From G039029935 sp039029935 (GTDB taxonomy: Bacteria; Chloroflexota; Anaerolineae; Caldilineales; Caldilineaceae): a stretch of DNA of 10,268 bases. The position numbers and the translations under genes are program-made. Below, in pieces: positions 1 through 6,637 of the stretch. Position 1 is the first letter of the stretch. Every line of letters begins with the position of its first letter. The stretch is taken from the NCBI GenBank assembly GCA_039029935.1, contig JBCCFC010000400.1:1-10268 (forward strand), given 5' to 3'. A model generated the notes under the pieces. That model searched no databases. It worked only from the letters and a program-made list of their open reading frames with translations, and was not told the origin of the DNA.

Positions 1-58
1 ATAATAAATACAGAACAGTTTTTATTGTGTGAGTATGTCGTGTAACTGAGGTATACGA

Positions 59-2614
59 ATGGTAGGGATACAACCTATACACAACCCCAAACCCGCTTCT
101 GGGCAGAATTCTAGACAAAATTCTGAAATATATTCAATGTTGGGTGCTTATGAAACATCTAATCATGGAATAAATCGTTTCTGGCAACAATTATTACACC
201 AAATTCCTGGACGAAGCTTGGCAATCCGCTATTTGTCGATTGCCACAATTTTTCTGATTGTCACTGAACTGATCTTTGGCACATTCCAAATCTATACAAA
301 TTATCGGCAAGATATCACCGATTTGGAAAGCAAAATCACCATTGAATCGGGGTTTTTGGCGTCTGTTAGCGCGGAAAATTTATTGAATAATAATTTTTTA
401 TTGCTAGAAAAATTGATGCAACAGACCAATTCGGACCCTGATATCATCTATGCAGTTATCGTTCATCCTGAAGGTAACGCGCTAACGCGATATATAGACC
501 CTGAAAATCCGTTTGTGGCGACAACGTTGGCAAACTTGCCCGTCACACCAAACGCGCTGATCGATCTTGTGACCATTCTTCGTGAAAATCCACTGACGCG
601 CGAGCAGCGTAATATTATCCATTCAGATGATAATCAGGAAGTGTTGGGTGAAGTGTGGGTCGGCTATTCTATTGCAGGGGTGCGTCAACGCCTATGGGCA
701 TCATTTTTGAACACCTTGCTGGCGACCCTTGTCATTAACGCTGTTTTGGTAGCGTTGACGATTTTACTGTTTAATACGATGATCCAACGTCCGCTTTTGC
801 GCATGGGACGGTTGACGGGCCGTATGGCTGATGGTGACCTCTCACATCGCATCCCTGTTTCTCGTTTTGATGAAATCGGGCATCTGCAAGAGTCCTTTAA
901 CCATATGGCGGACAATTTAGCGCAAACATTAAGCGGGTTGCAGAATGCAAAGGCCGAGGTCGACCAATCGAATGAGGCTCTACATATGAGCGAAACTGAG
1001 GCGCGTAAATTATCGATGGTTGCTAGCCTCACCAGTAACGCTGTCATCATTACCGATGCAAAGGGACAGACGGAGTGGGTCAACCAAAGTTTTATCGACC
1101 AAAACGGATATACACAGGAAGAGGTTCTTGGGCGTAAACAGGGAGAATTGCTGTCGGGACCGGATACCAACTTAGAAGCACTAAATAAGCTTCGTGAATG
1201 TGTGCGGAGCCACCAACCCTGCAAAACAGAGATACTGAGCTATCGTAAAGATGGCAGTGCTTACTGGGCCAAAACGGACCTCCAGCCAGTCTTTAATGAA
1301 GAGGGGGTTGCAACCAACTTTATTATTCTGCGCAACGATATCACAGAACGCAAGGAGTCTGAGCTGCAACTACAACGTGCCAAGGAAGCTGCCGAAGCTG
1401 CGGATCGGACGAAGTCCAATTTTCTCACGAATATGAGCCATGAGATCCGCACACCACTCAACGGCATCATCGGTGTCAGCGACATGATGCTGGATGCTGA
1501 CTTGCCCGTCGAGCAGCAGGAACAAGCGAAATTAATTCGTCAGAGCGGCAATTCTCTGCTTGCGATTATTAATGATTTACTGGATTTCTCAACGCTAGAT
1601 GCGGATATCTTGGCCCTGAATGCGACGCCTTTTACGCTACAGAAATGCATTGATGAAGCCTTGACGCTCTATAGGGATGATATCAAAAACAAGGATTTGC
1701 AGCTTGTTGTCAATATTGCCGATACCGTTCCGACGACACTGATTGGCGATGTTGCACGCATCCAGCAAGTTTTAAGCAAATTGGTAGGGAATGCACTGAA
1801 ATTTACCGAAGAGGGGAAAATTACGGTTGCAGTTCAAGGGCATTATGTGACAGATGCACCCTCCACAGCCAAACCGCAAGCCAAGCCCAAGTATCGCTTA
1901 GAGGTTGCTGTCCAAGACTCTGGCATTGGCATCAAACCTGAAAATCAAGAGGCAATCTTTATCCCATTCACACAGGTAGATGGTTCCCATACACGCAAAC
2001 GGGGTGGCACAGGTTTGGGGCTGACCATTAGCCAGCGTATTGTCCAGTTGATGGGCGGTGATATGACTGTAGAAAGTGAGTTGGGGCGTGGTTCGACCTT
2101 TTCCTTCTACGTGGTTGTCGAGGCTGAACCCGTTGTGCAACCAGAGCAGGCGAAACCCAAGCCAAAGTCCAAAGCCCAAGGTGGACATCGCTATGATCCG
2201 TCGTTGGCAAAGCGGATGCCGCTCTCTATCCTTATTGCCGAGGACAACCGTGTCAACCAGTTGGTTATCATGAAGATGCTCAAGAAGATGGGCTATGCAC
2301 CCGATATCGTGGATGATGGCTTGCAGGCGGTGCAGGCCATGAAGAAGCAGGCGCAGTCTGACACCCCCTATGACGTCATCCTCATGGATATCCAGATGCC
2401 CAACCTCGATGGTGTCGCCGCCACACAGCAAATTCGTGAATACACACACAAACAACAAGATCCTTACATCGTCGCCGTCACTGCCCATGCCATGGAAGGC
2501 GACCGTGAACGATACTTGGCCGCAGGGATGAATAATTACGTCAGCAAGCCAGTCTTGGCGCCGAAGCTGATCAATGCGTTGGAGGATGCAGCGAGCGTCA
2601 GTGTGATAGTGTGA
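59..2614 (+). CDS. Membrane hybrid sensor histidine kinase (HAMP-PAS-HisKA-HATPase-REC)
   Basis: This 851-residue protein senses a signal at the membrane, autophosphorylates on His and passes the phosphate to its own receiver domain. Visible parts in order: a cytoplasmic N-terminus; a membrane helix at about 57-77; an extracytoplasmic region of about 135 residues that I cannot assign to a known sensor fold; a second helix at about 216-240; HAMP at about 242-294; PAS at about 315-440; HisKA with SHEIRTPLNG (phospho-His about 461); HATPase with N box LVGNALKF (Asn about 578), DSGIGI (about 620-625) and GGTGLGLTI; and a C-terminal REC from about 721 with acidic pair E728/D729, phospho-Asp about 777 in LMDIQMPNLDG and Lys about 830 in VSKP. 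No Hpt domain or partner regulator lies nearby, so output probably goes to an Hpt or regulator elsewhere. GAGG lies 7 nt before the ATG. The last four residues (SVIV) and the stop come from a tandem repeat. Confidence 0.95.
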   Translation: MVGIQPIHNPKPASGQNSRQNSEIYSMLGAYETSNHGINRFWQQLLHQIPGRSLAIRYLSIATIFLIVTELIFGTFQIYTNYRQDITDLESKITIESGFLASVSAENLLNNNFLLLEKLMQQTNSDPDIIYAVIVHPEGNALTRYIDPENPFVATTLANLPVTPNALIDLVTILRENPLTREQRNIIHSDDNQEVLGEVWVGYSIAGVRQRLWASFLNTLLATLVINAVLVALTILLFNTMIQRPLLRMGRLTGRMADGDLSHRIPVSRFDEIGHLQESFNHMADNLAQTLSGLQNAKAEVDQSNEALHMSETEARKLSMVASLTSNAVIITDAKGQTEWVNQSFIDQNGYTQEEVLGRKQGELLSGPDTNLEALNKLRECVRSHQPCKTEILSYRKDGSAYWAKTDLQPVFNEEGVATNFIILRNDITERKESELQLQRAKEAAEAADRTKSNFLTNMSHEIRTPLNGIIGVSDMMLDADLPVEQQEQAKLIRQSGNSLLAIINDLLDFSTLDADILALNATPFTLQKCIDEALTLYRDDIKNKDLQLVVNIADTVPTTLIGDVARIQQVLSKLVGNALKFTEEGKITVAVQGHYVTDAPSTAKPQAKPKYRLEVAVQDSGIGIKPENQEAIFIPFTQVDGSHTRKRGGTGLGLTISQRIVQLMGGDMTVESELGRGSTFSFYVVVEAEPVVQPEQAKPKPKSKAQGGHRYDPSLAKRMPLSILIAEDNRVNQLVIMKMLKKMGYAPDIVDDGLQAVQAMKKQAQSDTPYDVILMDIQMPNLDGVAATQQIREYTHKQQDPYIVAVTAHAMEGDRERYLAAGMNNYVSKPVLAPKLINALEDAASVSVIV

Positions 2615-2672
2615 TAGTGTGATAGTGTGATAGTGTTGGGGTGTGATAGTGTGATGGTGTGGTGGTGTGTGG
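2601..2672. repeat. 8-bp tandem repeat, 9 units of GTGTGATA type
   Basis: Nine consecutive 8-bp units are visible. Units 1-4 (2601-2632) and unit 6 (2641-2648) are exact GTGTGATA. Unit 5 is GTGTTGGG and units 7-9 drift to GTGTGATG, GTGTGGTG and GTGTGTGG. The array starts inside the kinase gene and supplies its stop codon (TGA, 2612-2614). Because 8 is not a multiple of 3, TGA and TAG recur in other frames, so a change in copy number would alter only a few C-terminal residues. Confidence 0.93.
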
Positions 2673-2700
2673 GTCAACTGTCAACTATTAACTATTAACT
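2673..2700. repeat. 7-bp tandem repeat, 4 units (GTCAACT x2, ATTAACT x2)
   Basis: Four adjoining heptamers directly follow the 8-bp array: GTCAACT at 2673-2679 and 2680-2686, and ATTAACT at 2687-2693 and 2694-2700. The array runs into the 3' end of the minus-strand AtuA-like gene and provides its stop (TAA at 2690-2688) and last residues (VNS). Short heptameric tandem repeats between genes are known from cyanobacteria and some other filamentous bacteria. Whether these belong to such a family is an inference. Confidence 0.9.
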
Positions 2701-3005
2701 TCTAAGTCCAACAACAAATAGCTCCACGACTTGCCATGTGCGTCTAAATTTAGCGAACTGTTGACACCGCCTTCCAGCCCATCTTGGATGACAAAGTTGA
2801 GCGCGTAGAGATGGTCGATGGCGTAGCATTGGACATCGCCTCGAAAGAGGTTGCCATAGCGTACTTTGAGCAGTTCCGGTGTCACTTGTGCTTTCACGGC
2901 TGGGTAATCCGTTTCATCATAGACATACAGCCCAATGCTCGATACATTGCCCTTATCCCCCGCACGCGCATGGGCAATATCCCTTAGTTTCTTTTTACTC
3001 ATCAC
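2688..3005 (-). CDS. AtuA C-terminal domain-like small protein
   Basis: This small protein of about 105 residues matches the C-terminal domain of AtuA-family (DUF1446-type) proteins. The signature seen is LRDIAHARAGDKGNVSSIGLYVYD near the N-terminus, a charged RAGDKGN loop typical of the family, then a compact alpha/beta region ending in YLLLDLEV. In full AtuA proteins, linked to acyclic terpene utilisation, this domain follows a large N-terminal domain of about 450 residues. Here it stands alone with no large partner in view. The start is GTG at 3005 or ATG at 3002: AAGGA lies 7 nt before the GTG and 10 nt before the ATG. That ribosome site lies at the edge of the 14-bp repeat upstream. It is the last gene of the minus-strand set, and its stop lies in the heptamer array. 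The family call is firm; the substrate and role are unknown. Confidence 0.85.
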   Translation of the reverse strand: MMSKKKLRDIAHARAGDKGNVSSIGLYVYDETDYPAVKAQVTPELLKVRYGNLFRGDVQCYAIDHLYALNFVIQDGLEGGVNSSLNLDAHGKSWSYLLLDLEVNS

Positions 3006-3011
3006 TGTCTA

Positions 3012-3047
3012 TTCCTTGCTACCTGTTCCTTGCTACCTGTTCCTTGC
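3012..3047. repeat. 14-bp tandem repeat (2.6 copies) between two genes
   Basis: The unit TTCCTTGCTACCTG (plus strand) occurs at 3012-3025 and 3026-3039, then a partial copy TTCCTTGC at 3040-3047. Read on the minus strand it alternates two heptamers, GCAAGGA and ACAGGTA. The array encodes the last residues and stop (TAG, 3035-3033) of the DUF2277 gene. It also supplies the AAGGA that serves as ribosome site for the next gene downstream. Confidence 0.88.
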
Positions 3048-3299
3048 AAGATATCTTGCCTTCGCCTTGGCCGCTTCCTCTTCACGATTTTTTGTCGGAG
3101 CCGTTGTCACCAATGAATCCAATAACACCTGAACGGTCGCCGCAATCTCATCAACGGCATGGTCGAATGCTAGTTCATTCGCCTTGGATGGTTTGGTCGA
3201 GCCGCTCACTTTGCGCACAAATTGAGTGGCGGCTGCGCGGATTTCATCTTCGGTGGCGGGTGGCTCAAAGTTAAATAATGGTTTGATATTTCTGCACAT
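3033..3299 (-). CDS. DUF2277 family protein
   Basis: This 88-residue protein opens with MCRNIKPLFNFEPPATEDEI, which matches the DUF2277 family of small bacterial proteins. The family start MCRNI(K/R)xLFNFEPPAT is conserved, so the chosen ATG is secure. Its length matches the family, and no biochemical function is established for it. The rest is an alpha-helical, Ala-rich stretch with a conserved-looking FVRKVSGSTKPS segment, ending in a basic tail. There is no clear Shine-Dalgarno. The start lies only 2 nt after the stop of the upstream PIN-like gene, so translation is probably coupled to it. The final ARNR residues and stop come from the 14-bp tandem repeat, so the extreme C-terminus is probably not under strong constraint. 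Confidence 0.9.
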   Translation of the reverse strand: MCRNIKPLFNFEPPATEDEIRAAATQFVRKVSGSTKPSKANELAFDHAVDEIAATVQVLLDSLVTTAPTKNREEEAAKAKARYLARNR

Positions 3300-3301
3300 A
3301 A

Positions 3302-3715
3302 TTAACTATAGTTCAAATATAATCGAGTGACACCACGTAAATTATCAAGGTCCATAACAATCTCAGCAAGACCTTCAGCACAACGTTCGCAATATTCCCT
3401 ATCGTTCAGAACACGATCCAAATCACCAATCGTTAAAACAGGGATACTTGTTGGTCCCACAAGGTCCTGTACAACCATTTCAAGCGATTGATGCCCATCT
3501 TTTGTTGTCCTATTGCCTGTGACTAAAATGTACCCATGTTTTTGACAAAAACGCCAAACAGTTTCGTCATCCGCGCCGTAGTATAGACCAACTTCATCAA
3601 TTCTTTTGAGTTCTAAAGAGAGTAACTCATCATATCCCTCTCGTTCAAGAGCATAGAAGATAAACTGACAGTGTTTGCTACAATGTTCGTCACTAACGAT
3701 TATTTGCTGTGGCAT
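3302..3715 (-). CDS. DUF5615/PIN-like protein, probable toxin-side partner of the DUF433 protein
   Basis: This 137-residue protein resembles PIN-like DUF5615 proteins, which usually pair with a DUF433 gene. Seen: an N-terminal strand with Asp (IIVSDEHCS), a mid-region acidic segment (YYGADDETVWRFCQKHG) and a strand with a polar loop (YILVTGNRTTKDGHQSL). That order fits a PIN-type fold, where acidic residues bind metal for RNA cleavage. The second acidic motif reads TGN rather than the commoner TxDxD, so activity is uncertain. The start at 3715 lies inside the upstream DUF433 gene, giving a 23-nt overlap and a weak ribosome site, as expected for coupled translation in a toxin-antitoxin pair. 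Toxicity has not been shown; a plain structural role is possible. Similar proteins have been labelled ACP S-malonyltransferase in databases, which nothing in this sequence supports. Confidence 0.7.
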   Translation of the reverse strand: MPQQIIVSDEHCSKHCQFIFYALEREGYDELLSLELKRIDEVGLYYGADDETVWRFCQKHGYILVTGNRTTKDGHQSLEMVVQDLVGPTSIPVLTIGDLDRVLNDREYCERCAEGLAEIVMDLDNLRGVTRLYLNYS

Positions 3716-4121
3716 AGTCTACTTGGCTGTGATTTAACTTGTGGTGATTGGGTATCACGTAGCTAGAATTTTCAATTTTAGCCCGACGATTTTTTTCACG
3801 CAGGGCGTAAAATGCAGCGCGTTTGGGCGTCATCGGCTGTTTCGCAATTTGTTGACGACGAACAGCATAAATCGCTTGATAGTATCGCTCGCTTTCAGCC
3901 ATCTTTGGCAAAATCTCTTCAAGATCAGCCTCAAGTTGGACTCTATTTGTATCAATGTAATCCAGAGCACACTGAACCTGTTCAAGTGTTAGATTGTAGT
4001 TTGATGAAATATAATGTTTATCATGTCCCTTGTCATAAATCAACATCACATCATATATAGTCATGCGTGTATCGCTAATCATTGGACCGAGGTCAGTTTC
4101 AATAATTTTGGATTCCTGCAT
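3693..4121 (-). CDS. DUF433 domain protein, probable antitoxin-side partner
   Basis: The protein is 142 residues from the start chosen here. The first 55 or so residues fit DUF433: LGPMISDTRMTIYDVMLIYD, then a helix-turn-helix-like YNLTLEQVQCALDYI. DUF433 proteins are short winged-helix-type proteins commonly found next to DUF5615 PIN-like genes and classed as VapB-like antitoxins. The remaining 85 or so residues form an unusual basic C-terminal extension (KQPMTPKRAAFYALREKNRR) that might contact the partner or nucleic acid. An in-frame ATG at 4139 would add six residues. I prefer 4121, because AGGAGG at 4134-4129 sits 7 nt before it and falls inside the coding region of the longer form. The gene follows the flavin-protein gene by 14 nt and overlaps the PIN-like gene by 23 nt. 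Confidence 0.8.
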   Translation of the reverse strand: MQESKIIETDLGPMISDTRMTIYDVMLIYDKGHDKHYISSNYNLTLEQVQCALDYIDTNRVQLEADLEEILPKMAESERYYQAIYAVRRQQIAKQPMTPKRAAFYALREKNRRAKIENSSYVIPNHHKLNHSQVDYATANNR

Positions 4122-4128
4122 CTCAAAT

Positions 4129-4134
4129 CCTCCT
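4129..4134 (-). promoter_or_regulatory. Ribosome binding site deciding the DUF433 start
   Basis: On the minus strand AGGAGG, a full consensus Shine-Dalgarno, lies 7 nt before the ATG at 4121. The upstream gene's TGA (4138-4136) ends just before it. The alternative ATG at 4139 overlaps that stop (ATGA) and has no ribosome site of its own, so 4121 is the better start. Confidence 0.85.
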
Positions 4135-4135
4135 A

Positions 4136-4603
4136 TCATCGTGAATTTGATAATTTTGTCAGTTTGATAAGATTTGTCTGGAAAAGTTCCTCCTGAGTAT
4201 ACCCTACATCATAGGCAGGAGAAAGAATCAACTCAGCCCGTGTCAACGCAATGCTGACAAAGTTCTCCATATCCGCAACATACGGTTCCCATAGAGCCAT
4301 AAACGTGGGCATCAACGCCTGTCCTTGCGCCGATGTCTTATCCACAACTTCGGCGTATCCTGCCACACGCACCGCCCGTCGGGTCAACACATCAATAAAG
4401 TTGACCTCGACCGCAGGGCGTACAAGAATATTCGCAACCGTCTTGGGTGAGCGGATGTTGCCAAAGGCGATGCACTCATCGTTGATGACGACAAAGGTTG
4501 CCTTGGGTGAGACGGCAGGTGTGCCATCATCGTTGACAGTGGCGACGGAACCTGCGCTGTAGTTGTGAATGATTTCTTGCATTGGTTGTGTTAGCTTGTT
4601 CAT
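4136..4603 (-). CDS. Pyridoxamine 5'-phosphate oxidase-like FMN-binding split-barrel protein
   Basis: This 155-residue protein has the look of the PNPOx-like split-barrel family, small proteins that bind FMN or a related flavin and often reduce small molecules. Seen: an N-terminal helix (LTQPMQEIIHNYSAG), then the strand pair SVATVNDDGTPAVSPKATFVVINDECIAF. This is the usual opening, in which the DGTPxVSP loop approaches the cofactor. Next come a helix with RSPKTVANI, the strand VEVNFIDV, and RRAVRVAGYAEVV. The C-terminal third lacks the Arg/His pattern of true PdxH, so a role in vitamin B6 synthesis is unlikely; a general FMN reductase is more likely. It is the first gene of the minus-strand set, has a weak AAGAGA-type ribosome site, and is followed 14 nt later by the DUF433 gene. 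It may be the promoter-proximal gene of a five-gene operon. Confidence 0.85.
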   Translation of the reverse strand: MNKLTQPMQEIIHNYSAGSVATVNDDGTPAVSPKATFVVINDECIAFGNIRSPKTVANILVRPAVEVNFIDVLTRRAVRVAGYAEVVDKTSAQGQALMPTFMALWEPYVADMENFVSIALTRAELILSPAYDVGYTQEELFQTNLIKLTKLSNSR

Positions 4604-4628
4604 AGATATTTCTCTTTCTGCAACTTTA

Positions 4629-4686
4629 CCGGAAGGAGAGAAGATCAGGACTGCATGGATATTTCTTCCGGACCTTCCCTCCTTCC
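4629..4686 (-). promoter_or_regulatory. Leader with mutually exclusive stems upstream of the flavin-protein gene
   Basis: In the minus-strand leader of the 4603 gene, CTCCTTCCGG (4638-4629) can pair with either of two upstream segments. It forms an 8-bp perfect stem with GGAAGGAG (4686-4679), or a 7-bp stem, CCGGAAG (4671-4665) with CTTCCGG (4635-4629). The two pairings exclude each other. Such an arrangement can act as an attenuator or translation switch, but purine-rich/pyrimidine-rich matches also arise by chance. No T-run follows. Confidence 0.25.
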
Positions 4687-4695
4687 AGTTGATAT

Positions 4696-4821
4696 TTAGT
4701 CTGGCAAATACTGCATCATCGCCCCCTTGCGCACATCAAACTGCGTAAAATGCGCTCACGTCCGCCCCTGCGTCACCATCGTATCTCGAATCAACGATGG
4801 CGACACAAGCTGGCTCGATTT
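4696..4821 (-). other. Non-coding gap with a possible decayed coding remnant
   Basis: Downstream of the nuclease stop, in the same minus-strand frame, the sequence reads as protein-like segments interrupted by a TGA at 4758-4756. The part before it contains SPSLIRDTMVTQGRT; the part after it reads AHFTQFDVRKGAMMQYLPD up to TAA at 4698-4696. One base change would join them. There is no start codon with a ribosome site. I do not recognise the family. It may be a remnant of the 3' end of another gene, or chance. Confidence 0.2.
4776..4800 (-). terminator. Small hairpin downstream of the nuclease gene
   Basis: CCATCGT and ACGATGG form a perfect 7-bp stem with an 11-nt loop, 21 nt past the stop of the minus-strand nuclease gene. 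No T-run follows, so it is a weak terminator candidate only. Confidence 0.25.
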
Positions 4822-6397
4822 TCAAGCTCCATCGTTAGACTTCGACTCTGGCGGACTTTTCTTGTCGCTCGACCGATCAAAGTTGGTACGCACAATCATC
4901 GTGCGGATACGCTTGCCGTCCATCTGTTCGTCAAAGTCCAGCTCATCGTCAGCATCATGCACATTGCTAAAGACCACATAATGTCCCTCATCCAGTTGCT
5001 CGGCCTCCAGGTAGTCTGCTAGTTGATATTTCCCATGTTTAAAGTAGCTATCCTGCGTATAGATTTTGGTTTCAATGATATATTTTTTTCCCTGATAGGT
5101 GATAAAGATATCAGTGCGTCCTCGTCCACTGGGCACTTCGATTAACGTATCCCCACCCAAGCCCTGAATGGCAAAGTTGATAAAGCCATCCAGCGAATAG
5201 TGCCATGCGCCCTCTTTGAGCTGTTTGGTATCAAAGGCACGGAAGCCACGACGACGCACATACGCACGATATTTTTGTAACATGGCGTGTAGGTCTAGCC
5301 CATCCGCTGTCACATAATCACTCATGCTCTCTTTCGCGGTTGTGATGTAATGTCGAGCTTCCCCATTGATGTGTGGGCGAAACGCTGTAATCAGGCGTTT
5401 GCTATAAAGCGGTACAGGGATTTCGACGTACCCATCCACATTATGAATCACACCATGTGCCGCCAGATAGGCGATATCGGGTGTGTCAACCGTGAAGGGA
5501 ATCGGTGTGTCCTCAAAAAGCAGACGCAGCATAAAGTCTTTTTTGGCCTTGGCTTTTTGAACGATGTTGAGAATATTCTTGTCTAGCCGCTCTGTCAGAA
5601 AATGCTTGAGTGTCTTATAAAAGTCCTTGAGTGTAATTGGCTGAGTGCGGTCTGGTTTCTCTTCAATGAGATGGGCAGCAAGCGCACAGACCAAACCAGG
5701 TTGCCCCTGTGTATTCTCGTGGATTGCGTTGATGACTGCTGGGTCAAATTTTTGATCTGAGTCTTGGACATATTGAAGAAGCAGACTCTCTGTCTCTGCA
5801 AACGTAAAGTAGGCAATTTTTAGCTCATCAGAGACGTTGAAGGGGGATGAGGACCATTCAGACGATGCCGAAACTATCTGCTCAACCAATGTACTCACCC
5901 CCACAAGCATCATTGCGTGAAGCGCATAAAATTGCTTGCGATGATACATTTTGCGAAACGCATGAAGCAACTCACTCATCACGGCCTTTGGGGTGTCTTC
6001 AAACTCATCAATGACCAGTACAACTTTTTTTGACTGGCTACGCAGTTTTCTAAAAAAACTTTGTAGACTGATATGGCTATTAATAGGGGCATCGATGTCG
6101 ATATCAAACAGCCCAAGTTCTTCTTTAAGCTCAATGTCAAATGTCTCATAGAAGTCTTCTCGGCTGATATTTCTAAAACTTTCAAAACTCACCCAGATGG
6201 GCGTATATCCCTTCGTTTCAAGTGTACGAAACAACAACTGAAAATAGGTAGTTTTGCCTGCCTGTCTGGGGGGCAAAAATTGTAAAGAACCGACCTTCAT
6301 CAACCAGTTTTTCCCCTGTAGCAACCAGTTCTTCGCGCATGACGGTATAGTGTTTGTCTGGGTCACAGGGACCAGATGTATTGAATCGCCGCATCAT
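4822..6397 (-). CDS. AAA ATPase with C-terminal PD-(D/E)XK nuclease-like domain, frameshifted near the N-terminus
   Basis: The protein would be about 524 residues if restored. The frame opening at ATG 6397 (or 6394), with AAAGGA 5 nt upstream, gives MMRRFNTSGPCDPDKHYTV and reaches FFTIFAP, then is thrown off by a run of six C at 6273-6268 and stops at TGA 6220-6218. Removing one C continues as APRQAGKTTYF into the long downstream frame. An ATG at 6366 in that frame gives an uninterrupted 514-residue reading, but its first 30 or so residues are out-of-frame nonsense. Seen after the shift: Walker A-like PRQAGKTT, Walker B VVLVIDEFED, sensor-like LVGVST, and a C-terminal nuclease-type core (RTDIFITYQ, then YIIETKIY, giving D...ExK). 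This architecture is common in Chloroflexota and cyanobacteria; its role is unproven, with defence or mobile-element links suspected. The break may be a true mutation, a slippage site or a sequencing error. Confidence 0.85.
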
Positions 6398-6452
6398 AAA
6401 TATCCTTTACGTGCTGTCTTTGACAAAATAGAGCCAGTAATCATTTTGTTCT

Positions 6453-6481
6453 ATTATACTAATAAACTTCCATTTGCTCAA
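6453..6481 (-). promoter_or_regulatory. Sigma-70-type promoter for the ATPase-nuclease gene
   Basis: On the minus strand TTGAGC (6481-6476) and a perfect TATAAT (6458-6453) are separated by 17 bp. Transcription would begin near 6446 and give a leader of about 50 nt before the ATG at 6397. This position independently favours the upstream start over the ATG at 6366. Confidence 0.6.
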
Positions 6482-6553
6482 TAATCTATGCAATCAACAG
6501 TCACGGGTGTCTGTTCTATGACTGTGCGCATTTTATGGCTTTATTTGAGATGC

Positions 6554-6583
6554 TTGACTAGATGACATCCTCAACGGTATGAT
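6554..6583 (+). promoter_or_regulatory. Sigma-70-type promoter for the esterase-like gene
   Basis: TTGACT (6554-6559) and TATGAT (6578-6583) are separated by 18 bp, each one base from consensus. Transcription would start near 6590, some 50 nt before the ATG at 6638. It diverges from the minus-strand promoter at 6453-6481, about 70 bp away, so one regulator could control both. Confidence 0.55.
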
Positions 6584-6637
6584 TGTACTCTGTATGTTAT
6601 GTTTGTTCAACAGGGTAATACCACAAAGGAGAAAATT

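Noticed and set aside
1898..2677. Minus-strand open frame of 259 codons opposite the kinase 3' half
   Set aside because: It overlaps the well-supported kinase HATPase and REC domains, and its start lies within the 8-bp repeat (His/Thr-rich opening). No domain is recognisable.
2601..2700. Possible CRISPR array
   Set aside because: The units are 7-8 bp and directly tandem with no spacers, and no cas genes are present.
6254..6484. Plus-strand frame of 76 codons opposite the nuclease 5' end
   Set aside because: It covers the nuclease start and its promoter on the other strand, has no ribosome site and has no recognisable protein character.
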